Shown: positions 52,659 to 61,360 of the stretch, in pieces
How the letters are laid out: each line of letters opens with the position of its first letter
Position numbering within the stretch: position 1 is the stretch's first letter
NCBI GenBank assembly: GCA_965215035.1
Contig: OZ244040.1
Location: 496,001 to 560,000 of the forward strand
DNA length: 64,000 nt
Reading direction: 5' to 3'
Source of the DNA: Azophilus sp965215035
GTDB lineage: Bacteria; Pseudomonadota; Gammaproteobacteria; Pseudomonadales; Azotimanducaceae
The notes under the pieces: model-generated
The model's database searches: none
What the model was told of the DNA's origin: nothing
Seen by the model: the letters and a program-made list of their open reading frames with translations, nothing else
Position numbers and translations under genes: made by a program

Positions 52659-53352
52659 ATTCCTCCCATAGCGCCGCCCGGCGCTCCGGGTTGGTTTCCT
52701 TTTCCGCCGCCTCCCGCAGGATACGGGCGACATCGTCTTCGACAGAACTCTGACGGAGCGGTTCGCGAGCGCTACCACTGCCTTGTTCAACCCGCCCGGG
52801 CGATGGCTGCGGAATATCGGTTCGCCCCTTGGCGCCGACGGTGCTGTGGCCCTCGGGCTGCTCGCGTCCGATGCTTGCGACCGAGTCGCGCGCCGCATCA
52901 GTGGCACCCTGCGCCACCTGGTCTGGCGAAGCGCCGGCGTCGGCGCCCCGTTCGCCACCGCCCGGTGCCAGGGCACCCGTCCCGCCGGTAGCCGCGCCTG
53001 AGCCGCCTGCCGCGCCGGCACCCGCCTTGCCCTGGCTGGCACGCAGGTGTTCGGTGCATGCATCGAATTGCCTGAGCTTGATGGCGAGCTCCGTGTGCAG
53101 CCGTTCCTCCACCTCCTCCCTGGATTCAACCGAACGGTCCCCGGTTTCGCTGACGATCGTCCAATCGCAGGCGTTGGCTGCGCCAACCTCCGTCGATGCG
53201 GCCACCGTCCCGTACAGCACCCCACCAGCCACCAGCACGGCAATATTCGCGCGGTGGTGCCTGAGAACGCCAGGCCGCCCGCCAAGGGGCGGGCGGTACC
53301 GGGGTGCTGAATACCGGCCACCCACCGGCCTAACCCTAGCGGGGCTTCTCAT
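52633..53352 (-). CDS. Membrane-anchored or exported protein of unknown function
   Basis: A 239-residue frame with a hydrophobic segment at about residues 34-54 (ANIAVLVAGGVLYGTVAAST), a helical stretch with one Cys (LRQFDACTEHLRASQ), and a Gly/Ala-rich, probably disordered linker. A charged helical end follows (RRAALWEEYENYVKNL). No recognised domain. The start at 53352 overlaps the upstream gene by 17 bases; it could lie further in. Its position in the operon implies an envelope role. Confidence 0.5.
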   Translation of the reverse strand: MRSPARVRPVGGRYSAPRYRPPLGGRPGVLRHHRANIAVLVAGGVLYGTVAASTEVGAANACDWTIVSETGDRSVESREEVEERLHTELAIKLRQFDACTEHLRASQGKAGAGAAGGSGAATGGTGALAPGGGERGADAGASPDQVAQGATDAARDSVASIGREQPEGHSTVGAKGRTDIPQPSPGRVEQGSGSAREPLRQSSVEDDVARILREAAEKETNPERRAALWEEYENYVKNL

Positions 53353-54160
53353 GGACGGGCGACCGCAGGCGCACCTGGTCGTGCAGATGCGCCTCGATAC
53401 GGAGCAGCACGACGATGAGCATGATCGAGACCAAAAGACCCAGCCCGCCAAGCCCCAGCAACAGGCCCAGGCTAGCGGCTTCGGTGCGCCGGGCGACTAC
53501 GGCCGCCCGCTCCGCCGCCACCCGGCGCTCGGCGGCGGCGATATTGGCGAGGTAGGCTTCGTTGAAGGCCCGCAGCGCATTCATGATGACCTGTGCACGG
53601 TCATCCAGGGCACCAATGCGGTTGATTCGGCCATCCTCGCCAATCTCCTTGGAAACGGCCACCAGTTCCTCGATGTATTCATCCAAATAGACCGCTGGCA
53701 CCGATTCCTCCAGTATCCAGGATTCGAGCAGACGCCTGGGGTAGCGGTCGGTGAACCCCGCCTCGTCGCCGGCACTGCGAGTGAACTGGGCGTTTAGCTG
53801 CTCCGCAATCCGCAAGACGCGCTGGTCAATGCCCTGGCGGCCATCCGGTGCCGCGTCGCCGGTGACCGCCCGATCAGCGGCCGATGCCGGTGCCGCCGTA
53901 AACGTCGGCAGCACGCTGGGCCGGACGGCCTCCCAATCCGGCGGCTCCAGGTAGTCGGTTGCCTTGCGCTCCCCGGCGGTGGCCAGATGCACATAGAGGT
54001 ACCAACCTGCGGCCCCCGCCACGGCCAGGACGCCTAGGACAATGACTGCGGCCAGCGCGACCCGCAGCACATTGAGGTACCCCGTCTCGAGTTTGTGGAC
54101 CCGCCGCATAAGACTCTGCTTGGCCGGAGTTTCCGCGGCGGGGGTGTGGATGTTCGTCAT
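53336..54160 (-). CDS. Two-helix membrane protein of unknown function, first gene of the envelope operon
   Basis: The 274-residue protein has a cytoplasmic N-terminus, a first helix at about 31-56 (VALAAVIVLGVLAVAGAAGW) and a helical periplasmic domain of about 150 residues. A second helix lies near the C-terminus (ASLGLLLGLGGLGLLVSIML). This is the layout of chemoreceptor-like or stator-associated proteins, but there is no known signalling module. It is the promoter-proximal gene of a tightly packed minus-strand operon reaching to 44328. The spacer to the divergent fur gene (54161-54385) must hold the promoters. Confidence 0.65.
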   Translation of the reverse strand: MTNIHTPAAETPAKQSLMRRVHKLETGYLNVLRVALAAVIVLGVLAVAGAAGWYLYVHLATAGERKATDYLEPPDWEAVRPSVLPTFTAAPASAADRAVTGDAAPDGRQGIDQRVLRIAEQLNAQFTRSAGDEAGFTDRYPRRLLESWILEESVPAVYLDEYIEELVAVSKEIGEDGRINRIGALDDRAQVIMNALRAFNEAYLANIAAAERRVAAERAAVVARRTEAASLGLLLGLGGLGLLVSIMLIVVLLRIEAHLHDQVRLRSPVHEKPR

Positions 54161-54385
54161 GTTCCGGCTGGGAACCTGTGTTTACCCTAGGTAGCGTCGA
54201 GTGTCGCGGACGGCCGCACCGCCCATCCGGTACTACTGGCACCCCGAAACCCACATTTGCCCAATGCACCAATCATCTCCAACCGGCGTTGGCCCGTCAA
54301 TGCCGCCCCGCTCCCCTGTTGGGCATTAGCGGTGGACGCCGCATCGCGCATCGGCTAAGTTGGCATCCTTGAACCGGCGGGGAAC

Positions 54386-54793
54386 ATGGCGTTGAGCGGG
54401 GCCGATCTAAAGAAGGCGGGGCTGAAGGTGACGCTGCCCCGGCTGAAGGTGTTGGAAGTGCTCGGCAACGCCGAGCCGCACCACATGAGCGCCGAGGATG
54501 TCTACAAACGCCTCCTCGAGCAGGACGAATCCGTGGGTCTCGCCACCGTCTACCGGGTGCTCACCCAGTTCCAGGCCGCGGGCATTGTCGAGCGCCACAA
54601 CTTCGACGACGGACACAGCGTCTACGAACTTGCCGCGGGCGACCACCACGACCACATGGTTGACATCGATACCGGCCAGGTCATTGAGTTCGTCAACGAG
54701 CGCATCGAGACACTACAGAGAGAAATCGCGGCGGCACGGGGCTACGAGTTGATGGATCACCAACTCGTACTGTACGTGCGCAAGAAAAACTAG
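54386..54793 (+). CDS. fur: Ferric uptake regulator
   Basis: The 135-residue protein has a winged helix (SVGLATVYRVLTQFQAAGIV) and the regulatory-metal motif HHDH at residues 87-90. It ends LMDHQLVLYVRKK as in gammaproteobacterial Fur. The structural-zinc cysteine pair found in E. coli Fur is absent (VDIDTGQVIEF), as in Pseudomonas Fur. It represses iron-uptake genes when iron is plentiful. A probable Fur box precedes feoAB at 62912 in this window. ATG 54386 follows GGCGGGGAAC. Confidence 0.95.
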   Translation: MALSGADLKKAGLKVTLPRLKVLEVLGNAEPHHMSAEDVYKRLLEQDESVGLATVYRVLTQFQAAGIVERHNFDDGHSVYELAAGDHHDHMVDIDTGQVIEFVNERIETLQREIAAARGYELMDHQLVLYVRKKN

Positions 54794-54931
54794 CGAGAGC
54801 CCGCCGCCGTGCGCGGCTTGCCCGGGTACAGGCTCGCCACCTTGGCCACAAACAGGTAAGATATTGCGTGCCGGACCGCCACCTCGGGCGCTTCCGCTTC
54901 CTGAACCCCCGGAACCAGACTAGGTAATGAC

Positions 54932-56959
54932 ATGACTTTGCCGAACCACGCCATGCCAACCGATCGCTGGCGTGCCTTGGCAACTCGGTATCTGGGCGTG
55001 GCGGTGGGAGACGGGGTCATTGCCGCCCCGTGGCGCAACGCGCTGTTCGCCCTGTTCGTCACGGGCATCCTCGCCTACGGGGCGGCATTCGCCTGGTACA
55101 TGCTCGAACGCTTCGACCTGGTCAACCTGCTCCGCGATGTGAACCTGGACGACTCCTTCTACTACTTCCAGATCGCCAGGAATCTGGCGGAGGGACAGTT
55201 TTCGACCTTCGACGGCGGCATTACCCGAACCAACGGCTACCATCCGCTGTGGCTGGTTCTGATCACGCCCTTCTACTGGGTCTTCGACAAGGAAGCCGCG
55301 CTGTTCGCCATCAAGGCGTTCGAGATCATGCTCGTCGCGGGCGGCGCGGCGCTCATCGCCGTTGCCGTCAGATTGGCGGGTATGCCCTGGATTCTTCTGC
55401 TCGCCGTATTGCCAACACTCTACCAACGCGACGGCTTGTTTGCGGGGTTGGAAGCGGCGGCGGCGCTGTTCATGCTGGGCCTGTTCTCCTTGGCGCTGTG
55501 TCTTTATGCGCGGGATCCCGCGCGATGGCGGTGGCCGCTTGCCGCCATCGCCTTTGCCCTGCCCTGGGTGCGTCTGGAGTATGTCGCCATATCGCTGGCT
55601 GCGATGGGAGCGCTGTGCCTTGTCGAGTGGTCCCGGCAAGACCCCCCCCCGCCCGGCGCGCGGGTTCGTTCCGCATTCTCCGCCAAGGCGACCGTTCCGC
55701 TCCTCTCCGGTTGCGCAGGCATCCTAGTCTACTTCGCGTACAACGGCCTGGCCTTTGGCGGCATCGTGCCGGTGAGCGCCGCATTGAAACAGCTCTGGTC
55801 GCAGCGGCGATGGGAAAACAGAGACGGATACAGCCTGACGCAGAACTTCCTGGACACGCTGCAGATCGACGCCTTCGGCCGCGAGTTGCCGGTTGCGCTG
55901 GAAGTCTGCGCCTACCTGCTGTTGGTGTGGTGGTTCGCCCGCCGCTCGCAGAGCCGGACGGATTGGCTGCTTCTGGTCTTTCTTGTGGGCATGTTCGGCT
56001 TGGCGGCAGGTCACCTGGCGAAGTTTGCGCAGAGCGTTCTCACCATACATCCCAGTTGGGGGTGGCACTCCTGGTATTTCGTTCCGGGCTACCTGATGAT
56101 GGCGTTGATCGTACCGGTGCGATGCTATGTCGCCATTTACCTTGTTCGACGTTTCATCGGGCCGGGACCGCACCGGGCGGCGGCTGTTTTGCGCCTGGGA
56201 ATCGTCGTTGCCGGCGCGGTCTTCCTGCTGGCAAAGGCGGATTTCACCTCTCCGTTCCGGCTTGTGGACTCGAAGAGCAGGTCAACCGACCGCGAATGGG
56301 AGGCCACTTCTTATATGGGTACGCTGGTCATGGACCGCATGCTTCCCGAGGACAGCGTGATCGGATCGACGTCCGCCGGCGTCATAGGATATTTCTCGCG
56401 CTTTCCGGTAGTGGGCCTGGACGGCCTGGTGAATTCCTACGATTACATGCGCGCCCTACTGGAAGGAAACGCCACCATGTTTCGCCGGCAATATGGGATT
56501 ACCCATTTTGCGGGCGTCGCCGATACAAGGGACAGCTCGGGCTCTGAAATGTTCTACAGTCCGCGCTCCCTGCTGTTCGAAGGCCCGCCGTATCGCGACC
56601 GATCGGGCGAACGCCAATTCAGGCTGTGGTCGAAGGAGCCGCCGCCGTTGACGTCGCCTAGCGGATTCGATCGTTCCGCGAAGTTTTGGCAGAAAATGAC
56701 GCCGCATTTCGATTACGTGTCTGATTCAATTGCGGTCATCGTCGACAACAACATGGTACAGGCGTTTGCCAGGGGTTGTGGGCCAACGGAAATACGCGAC
56801 CGGCTTCTGACATTTTCCTGGTTGACCGAAGAGGGCGAACCGGTTTCCCGCGCCTGGCGTCCGTGGGCGGACGCGGGCGAGAACAGTCTGGGCTTTTGCG
56901 CGAACACCATGGAACTTCCCAACGATGCCCGCTCTCCCATTCGGATCTGGGAGACATGA
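54932..56959 (+). CDS. GT-C-type polytopic membrane protein, probable glycosyltransferase (1)
   Basis: The 675-residue protein has around ten membrane helices. The first is at about 37-57; right after it comes LRDVNLDDSFYYFQIARNLA with Asp73-Asp74. An acidic pair in the first periplasmic loop is the hallmark of lipid-phosphosugar-dependent GT-C glycosyltransferases. TNGYHPLWLVLITPFYWVFD follows. The last 250 residues form a soluble periplasmic domain. It likely transfers a sugar onto a lipid, polysaccharide or protein. Residues 17-36 are encoded by a stretch repeated at 62735. It is probably one transcription unit with the next gene. Confidence 0.72.
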   Translation: MTLPNHAMPTDRWRALATRYLGVAVGDGVIAAPWRNALFALFVTGILAYGAAFAWYMLERFDLVNLLRDVNLDDSFYYFQIARNLAEGQFSTFDGGITRTNGYHPLWLVLITPFYWVFDKEAALFAIKAFEIMLVAGGAALIAVAVRLAGMPWILLLAVLPTLYQRDGLFAGLEAAAALFMLGLFSLALCLYARDPARWRWPLAAIAFALPWVRLEYVAISLAAMGALCLVEWSRQDPPPPGARVRSAFSAKATVPLLSGCAGILVYFAYNGLAFGGIVPVSAALKQLWSQRRWENRDGYSLTQNFLDTLQIDAFGRELPVALEVCAYLLLVWWFARRSQSRTDWLLLVFLVGMFGLAAGHLAKFAQSVLTIHPSWGWHSWYFVPGYLMMALIVPVRCYVAIYLVRRFIGPGPHRAAAVLRLGIVVAGAVFLLAKADFTSPFRLVDSKSRSTDREWEATSYMGTLVMDRMLPEDSVIGSTSAGVIGYFSRFPVVGLDGLVNSYDYMRALLEGNATMFRRQYGITHFAGVADTRDSSGSEMFYSPRSLLFEGPPYRDRSGERQFRLWSKEPPPLTSPSGFDRSAKFWQKMTPHFDYVSDSIAVIVDNNMVQAFARGCGPTEIRDRLLTFSWLTEEGEPVSRAWRPWADAGENSLGFCANTMELPNDARSPIRIWET

Positions 56960-57038
56960 GCAGACGGTATCAGGATTCACGGCGACGGCCGTCCGTATCC
57001 TGACGACCGGGTGCCGGCGCGCTTCGAGAACGGCTTCA

Positions 57039-59291
57039 ATGGTAAATCAGCGCCTGAGACCACATCATGCTGGAGTGGCGCAGCACAAGCGATCTCCAAT
57101 AAGGGCGGGAACCTTGCGCAATACACGAGCAGTCCTGCTGCATTTGCCGTGGTTGGTACTGCTGGGCTGGCTGGCCGGCGTGTCCTGGTTCCTGACGGAC
57201 GACGCCTTCGTCAGCTTCCGCTACGCCCGCAATCTGCTGGAGGGGCACGGCCTGGTGTTCAACCCCGGCGAGTACGTCGAGGGCTATTCCAACTTCCTGT
57301 GGGTGTTGGAACTCGCCGCGATATGGGCGTTGTCGGGAGTCGCGCCGGAGGTTGCCGCACCCTGGTTGTCCGTTGCGTTCACCGCCGGCACTATCGCCGC
57401 GATGATGTGGTGGGCCGCCCGCCTGCCGGGGCTACGCCATCGGGGCCTGGTCGCATGGATGGCCCTCGGCCTCCTGTGCTCCAGCGCCACCTTTGCGGTA
57501 TGGACGTCCGGCGGCGGGCTCGAAACGCGGCAGTTCACCTTCTTCATCGTCCTGGCCGTGATGTGCCTGAGCCTTTACCGGAACAGCCGCCGAGCCCTTC
57601 TGGCGGCGTCGTTGAGCCTGGCCGCCGCCGCCTTGACGCGGCCCGAGGGCCCGCTGTTGGCGGCGTTGTGCTTCGGCTGGTTCGTTATCCAGCAGATGGC
57701 ATGGGCCGGACGCCTGAAGCCGGACTGGCGCCGGCTGGCCTGTCTGATCGGGCCCTTCCTTGTCCTGGTCTGCGTTCATTTTCTGTGGCGCTACGCCTAT
57801 TACGGCGAGTGGCTGCCCAACACCTACTACGCCAAGCATGTGCGACCGTGGTACGAGTCGGGTTTCCGCTATCTGTGGGCGGCGGCGGTCGAGACGGGGC
57901 TGTATCTGCTGATTCCCCTGGCCGTCGTCGCCATGCGGAGTCGCTGGCGGGTGTTCCGCGACGGGACAGGCGCCCTGGTGCTGCTCCTGGTCGGCGTCCA
58001 CATGGTCTATGTGATGCATATCGGCGGCGACCATTTCGAGTACCGCCCGCTGGACTTCTACTGGCCGCTACTGGCGGTCCCGGCTTCCATGGGAATCGTA
58101 CGCCTGGGCTCGAGGATTGCCGCCGGCCGCTGGTTGCGAAAGCCCCCTCCCGGTGCCTTGCGGCAGGTGTGCGCAGTCGCCCTCTTCGTACCGGTGTGGT
58201 TCTACGCCGGTGCGATTCAGGGTGCCCTGCTGTTCGAGGGCGCGGCAATTCGCGAACGAATCCTGAAGTTGCATATAGAACTCGATGGCGACAACGCCGG
58301 GTGGTTGCTCGCCGTGCCGGGGATGCCGATGCTTGTCGCCGTCTCAAACGATTTGCGCCGCCAGTCCGCCCGGCAGTCCGTCGCTTCGCCTTTCACGGAA
58401 CACCGCGAGTTTGCCAACATGCTGTTGCGGACCTGGAAACCATACGAGAACATGGAGAGAGGCGTGATTCCCGATGACGCGCTGATGGCCGGCGGTGCGC
58501 TTGGCATCCGCTTCTATTATCTTCCCGACCTGAGGGTCATCGACATATTGGGCCTGACCGACGCGACGGTGGCGCGCAACCCGGTCACAACTCCCAACCA
58601 CCAGCGCGTCATGGCCCATGATCGTTATCCACCCCCCGGATACCTCGAAGAACGAGGCGTCAACTTCGCTCTACGCCCCGCGGCTCCCAGCGCATTCCGT
58701 GCGCTTCGCCGCGCGCCATACGCCGTGAAGGTCGGCCCGAGCCTGTGGATGCCCTTCAAGTCCCCCGATCGGCGGTGGGTCGTCGATCGGTTTTCCGGGC
58801 GGGACTTGCGCGCCCGCGTCTTCGAGTATGACTTCGACTCGGAAGACATCCCCGACGGCTGGCTTACGGAAGGCGAGGCGGTCACGAATCACAGCCAGCA
58901 CGAGCGCTACAGGGGTCAGCAGCCGATCAGTGGCAACGGGGGCCGAGGCTTCCTGACGAGTTACCATCCCGACAAGGGAGACCGGGCCACCGGACGGGCA
59001 CTCTCGCCAGCGTTCACCGCAGCGCGTGGCCAGTATCTCGGGTTCCTGATCGCCGGAGGCGCGGGCAGCGGTGTGGGGCTTCGCCTGTTGGCCGACGGCG
59101 ACGAATCCGCGGTCTGGCGCGGCCGGAACACCGGGCGGTTCGAACGAGTCGTTCATCCCCTGGCCGGGGTCGAGGGCCAGAGCCTGCAACTTGAGCTGTT
59201 CGACGATGCAACCGACGGCTGGGGCCATATCATGCTCGACGAAGTCATGCTGGTGCGGCAACTGGCCGAAGAACCATCGGCGGAGCCATGA
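57039..59291 (+). CDS. GT-C-type polytopic membrane protein, probable glycosyltransferase (2)
   Basis: A protein of about 750 residues similar in plan to the preceding one. A first helix is followed by FLTDDAFVSFRYARNLLEGH (Asp54-Asp55 pair) and YVEGYSNFLWVLELAAIWAL, the conserved first-loop block. About ten helices follow, then a long soluble C-terminal domain with a late beta-rich segment (LTSYHPDKGDRATGRALSPA). The start is uncertain: the codons for residues 14-27 belong to a short repeat also found at 62790-62822, so translation may start later. It overlaps a truncated third member at 59288. Confidence 0.7.
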   Translation: MVNQRLRPHHAGVAQHKRSPIRAGTLRNTRAVLLHLPWLVLLGWLAGVSWFLTDDAFVSFRYARNLLEGHGLVFNPGEYVEGYSNFLWVLELAAIWALSGVAPEVAAPWLSVAFTAGTIAAMMWWAARLPGLRHRGLVAWMALGLLCSSATFAVWTSGGGLETRQFTFFIVLAVMCLSLYRNSRRALLAASLSLAAAALTRPEGPLLAALCFGWFVIQQMAWAGRLKPDWRRLACLIGPFLVLVCVHFLWRYAYYGEWLPNTYYAKHVRPWYESGFRYLWAAAVETGLYLLIPLAVVAMRSRWRVFRDGTGALVLLLVGVHMVYVMHIGGDHFEYRPLDFYWPLLAVPASMGIVRLGSRIAAGRWLRKPPPGALRQVCAVALFVPVWFYAGAIQGALLFEGAAIRERILKLHIELDGDNAGWLLAVPGMPMLVAVSNDLRRQSARQSVASPFTEHREFANMLLRTWKPYENMERGVIPDDALMAGGALGIRFYYLPDLRVIDILGLTDATVARNPVTTPNHQRVMAHDRYPPPGYLEERGVNFALRPAAPSAFRALRRAPYAVKVGPSLWMPFKSPDRRWVVDRFSGRDLRARVFEYDFDSEDIPDGWLTEGEAVTNHSQHERYRGQQPISGNGGRGFLTSYHPDKGDRATGRALSPAFTAARGQYLGFLIAGGAGSGVGLRLLADGDESAVWRGRNTGRFERVVHPLAGVEGQSLQLELFDDATDGWGHIMLDEVMLVRQLAEEPSAEP

Positions 59292-59464
59292 TACGCCCTA
59301 CCCCGTTGACGATTGCAATTGCCGCGCTCGGCGGCGCCCTCGTGCTGGGGCGCGAGTTCACCTTCGGCGTGACGCTGGGCGCGGATTCGGCGAGTTTCGT
59401 TGCCGCCGCCCGGAGTCGTCTTCAAGGTAACGAGGTGAACAGAGACCACGCAAGCCGACAATGA
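59288..59464 (+). pseudogene. Truncated third GT-C-like gene (N-terminus only)
   Basis: The ATG overlaps the preceding stop (ATGA). The 58 residues read MIRPTPLTIAIAALGGALVL and then REFTFGVTLGADSASFVAAA, the first helix and the start of the acidic loop of a GT-C protein. The homology then ends at about 59426 with NEVNRDHASRQ and a stop. The body of the gene has been lost. Confidence 0.55.
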
Positions 59465-59568
59465 ACAAAATTCATACCGGCCAATTCACTGGCGAGGGCC
59501 CACTCTGGGAAGGCACTATCGTCGTCGCCCACCCCGGTAGCGACGGGAGGCCCGCACCATGAACGACA

Positions 59569-59730
59569 GGTGCACGGTAGTGCCGCTGACGCGAACCAAC
59601 GCGCTGTTCGCCGTGCTACCGGCGCTATTACCAACATAACACCCTGTTTGCAGGGCTGGAAGCGGCGGCAGCGCTATTCATGCTGGGCCTGTTTATCCTA
59701 ATCATTTGCCTCTTCGCACGGAATCCGGCA
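59569..59730 (+). pseudogene. Decayed internal fragment of a GT-C-like gene
   Basis: In one frame the sequence reads LFAGLEAAAALFMLGLFILI and ICLFARNPAL, matching residues 170-195 of the protein at 54932 (LFAGLEAAAALFMLGLFSLA, LCLYARDPAR). Stops and frame changes surround it. It shows that further copies of this gene family once lay here. The rest of 59465-60036 has no gene I can support. Confidence 0.6.
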
Positions 59731-60036
59731 CTTGCACCCTCGCCAACGGGGCCTTGCCGAATGCCAATGCCCCGTGTTGCCCGGGACGCCGTTACGGTCC
59801 ATCATCGCCGCATCTGGGCAACATCCCAAGCCCGACCTGAACGGCGTCTTCGCGACCGGAGTTCAGGCTCATTTCTGTATGGGATTAGACTGGCAGTGCG
59901 CCGTCTCGCCCAGGGCCATCTCAAAGTGCCGTAGGCGGGCGGGGGCTCTCCGGGGCTGTTGGGCGAGGGGCGCGTTGGATCGAGGGGCCCGGGTCGGCCG
60001 TTGGGCCGCCGGAAGGCGTTTTACGGAGGTGTGGAA

Positions 60037-60471
60037 ATGACGAAACGGATGGATACCCACGAGCGGCTGACCCGAGACGAACGGGGCTCGGGGGGTTCCA
60101 ACCGCGGCTTCGGCGTCGTGTTCGCCGTTGTGTTTACCGTGATCGGCCTGTTTCCGCTGCTCGACGGCGCCCCGCCCCGCGCGTGGTCGCTCGCCGTCGC
60201 CGGTATCGTCCTGACGGCGGCGCTGGTCAAAGCCGACCTGCTGGCGCCGCTCAACCGTATCTGGTTCAAGTTCGGCCTGTTGCTGCATGGAATCGTCAGC
60301 CCGATCATTCTGGCAGTGATATATTATGCGGTGGTGACGCCGACGGGCCTTGTCCTGCGTGCGATGGGAAAGGATCCGCTGCGTCTGCGGCGCGATCCGA
60401 ACGCCGGGAGCTACTGGATACACCGGGATCCGCCGGGGCCGGCGCCGAAGTCAATGGAGAACCAATTCTGA
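60037..60471 (+). CDS. SxtJ-family membrane protein
   Basis: The 144-residue protein has three hydrophobic helices (GVVFAVVFTVIGLFPLL; SLAVAGIVLTAALVKADLLA; HGIVSPIILAVIYYAVV) and a C-terminal tail with KDPLRLRRDPNAGSYWIHR, typical of SxtJ. SxtJ proteins are consistently found next to a DUF5989 protein and a NodU-type carbamoyltransferase, as seen here. Their biochemical role is unknown; they may anchor the carbamoyltransferase to the membrane. ACGGAGGTGTGGAA sets ATG 60037. Confidence 0.85.
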   Translation: MTKRMDTHERLTRDERGSGGSNRGFGVVFAVVFTVIGLFPLLDGAPPRAWSLAVAGIVLTAALVKADLLAPLNRIWFKFGLLLHGIVSPIILAVIYYAVVTPTGLVLRAMGKDPLRLRRDPNAGSYWIHRDPPGPAPKSMENQF

Positions 60472-60629
60472 TGTCCGCGATGGCCTTTCTTTCCGAATTC
60501 TGGACCTTCATGCGCGCGCGCAAGAAATACTGGCTGCTGCCGACCATCGTCATGATGCTCTTGCTGGGCGGCCTGCTCGTGCTAAGCCAAAGCAGCGCGG
60601 TGGCGCCGATGATCTACACGATCTTCTGA
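60471..60629 (+). CDS. DUF5989 small membrane protein
   Basis: The 52-residue protein MSAMAFLSEFWTFMRARKKY has one helix (LLPTIVMMLLLGGLLVLSQS) and the typical ending APMIYTIF of DUF5989. The start overlaps the SxtJ stop by one base (TGATG). This tiny partner accompanies SxtJ and carbamoyltransferase genes in many bacteria; its function is unknown. Confidence 0.85.
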   Translation: MSAMAFLSEFWTFMRARKKYWLLPTIVMMLLLGGLLVLSQSSAVAPMIYTIF

Positions 60630-60632
60630 GCC

Positions 60633-61323
60633 GTGCGGATCCTCGGGGTCTCGGCGTTCTATCACGACAGTGCCGCCGCCCTGTTCGGCGGTCCGGCGCG
60701 GAAGCCCGAGTCGCCGCTCGCGCAGCGGCACATGGATCTGGCCGCCTCTGTGCAGGCGGTGGTCGAGGAAGCGGTGCTGCGGCTGACCCGGTCGCTGCGC
60801 GAGGAGACCGGCATCCCCTATCTGTGCCTGGCCGGCGGCGTCGCGCTTAACTGTGTGGCCAACGGCAAGGTTCTACGGGACGGCCGGTTCGACGACGTAA
60901 TGGATCCAGCCTGCGGCGGGCGACGCTGGGGGCGCGCTTGGCGCCGCGCTGGCGGCGAGCCACCGTCTGTTCGGAGAGCCGCGGAGTGCCGGCGGCCTTG
61001 ACCGGTTGCAAGTGCCGCATTCGGAAATCCCTGCCGTCACTCACGTGGACTATTCCGCCCGCGCACAGACCGTTCACCGCGGGACCAACCCCCGCTATCA
61101 CGAGCTGCTCGAGGCATTCAAGTCAAAGACCGGCTGCCCCGTGCTCGTGAACACCAGCTTCAACGTCCGCGGCGAGCCCATCGTGTGCACACCCGCGGAC
61201 GCCTTCCGCTGCTTCATGCGCATGGACATCGACTGTCTCGCCATTGGCCCCTGCTTCCTGCGCAAAGGGGCGCAGGAGCCGTCGCTCAAGCGCGTCGGTA
61301 GGGACTCGTTCGAGCCGGATTGA
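60633..61323 (+). pseudogene. NodU-type carbamoyltransferase, collapsed
   Basis: A GTG start gives MRILGVSAFYHDSAAALFGG, the correct N-terminus. The next residues (PARKPESPLAQRHMDLAASV, then CLAGGVALNCVANGKVLRDG) belong far into the protein, so about 200 residues are deleted. A frameshift follows near 60910. The C-terminal end returns in another frame at about 61006 as SEIPAVTHVDYSARAQTVHR through VLVNTSFNVRGEPIVC to the end at 61323. An intact enzyme of roughly 600 residues would carbamoylate a sugar or similar group. SxtJ and DUF5989 beside it remain intact. Confidence 0.82.
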
Positions 61324-61360
61324 CGAGTCGGGTGCATGAGTGCTAACTGCTCTGGCATGA

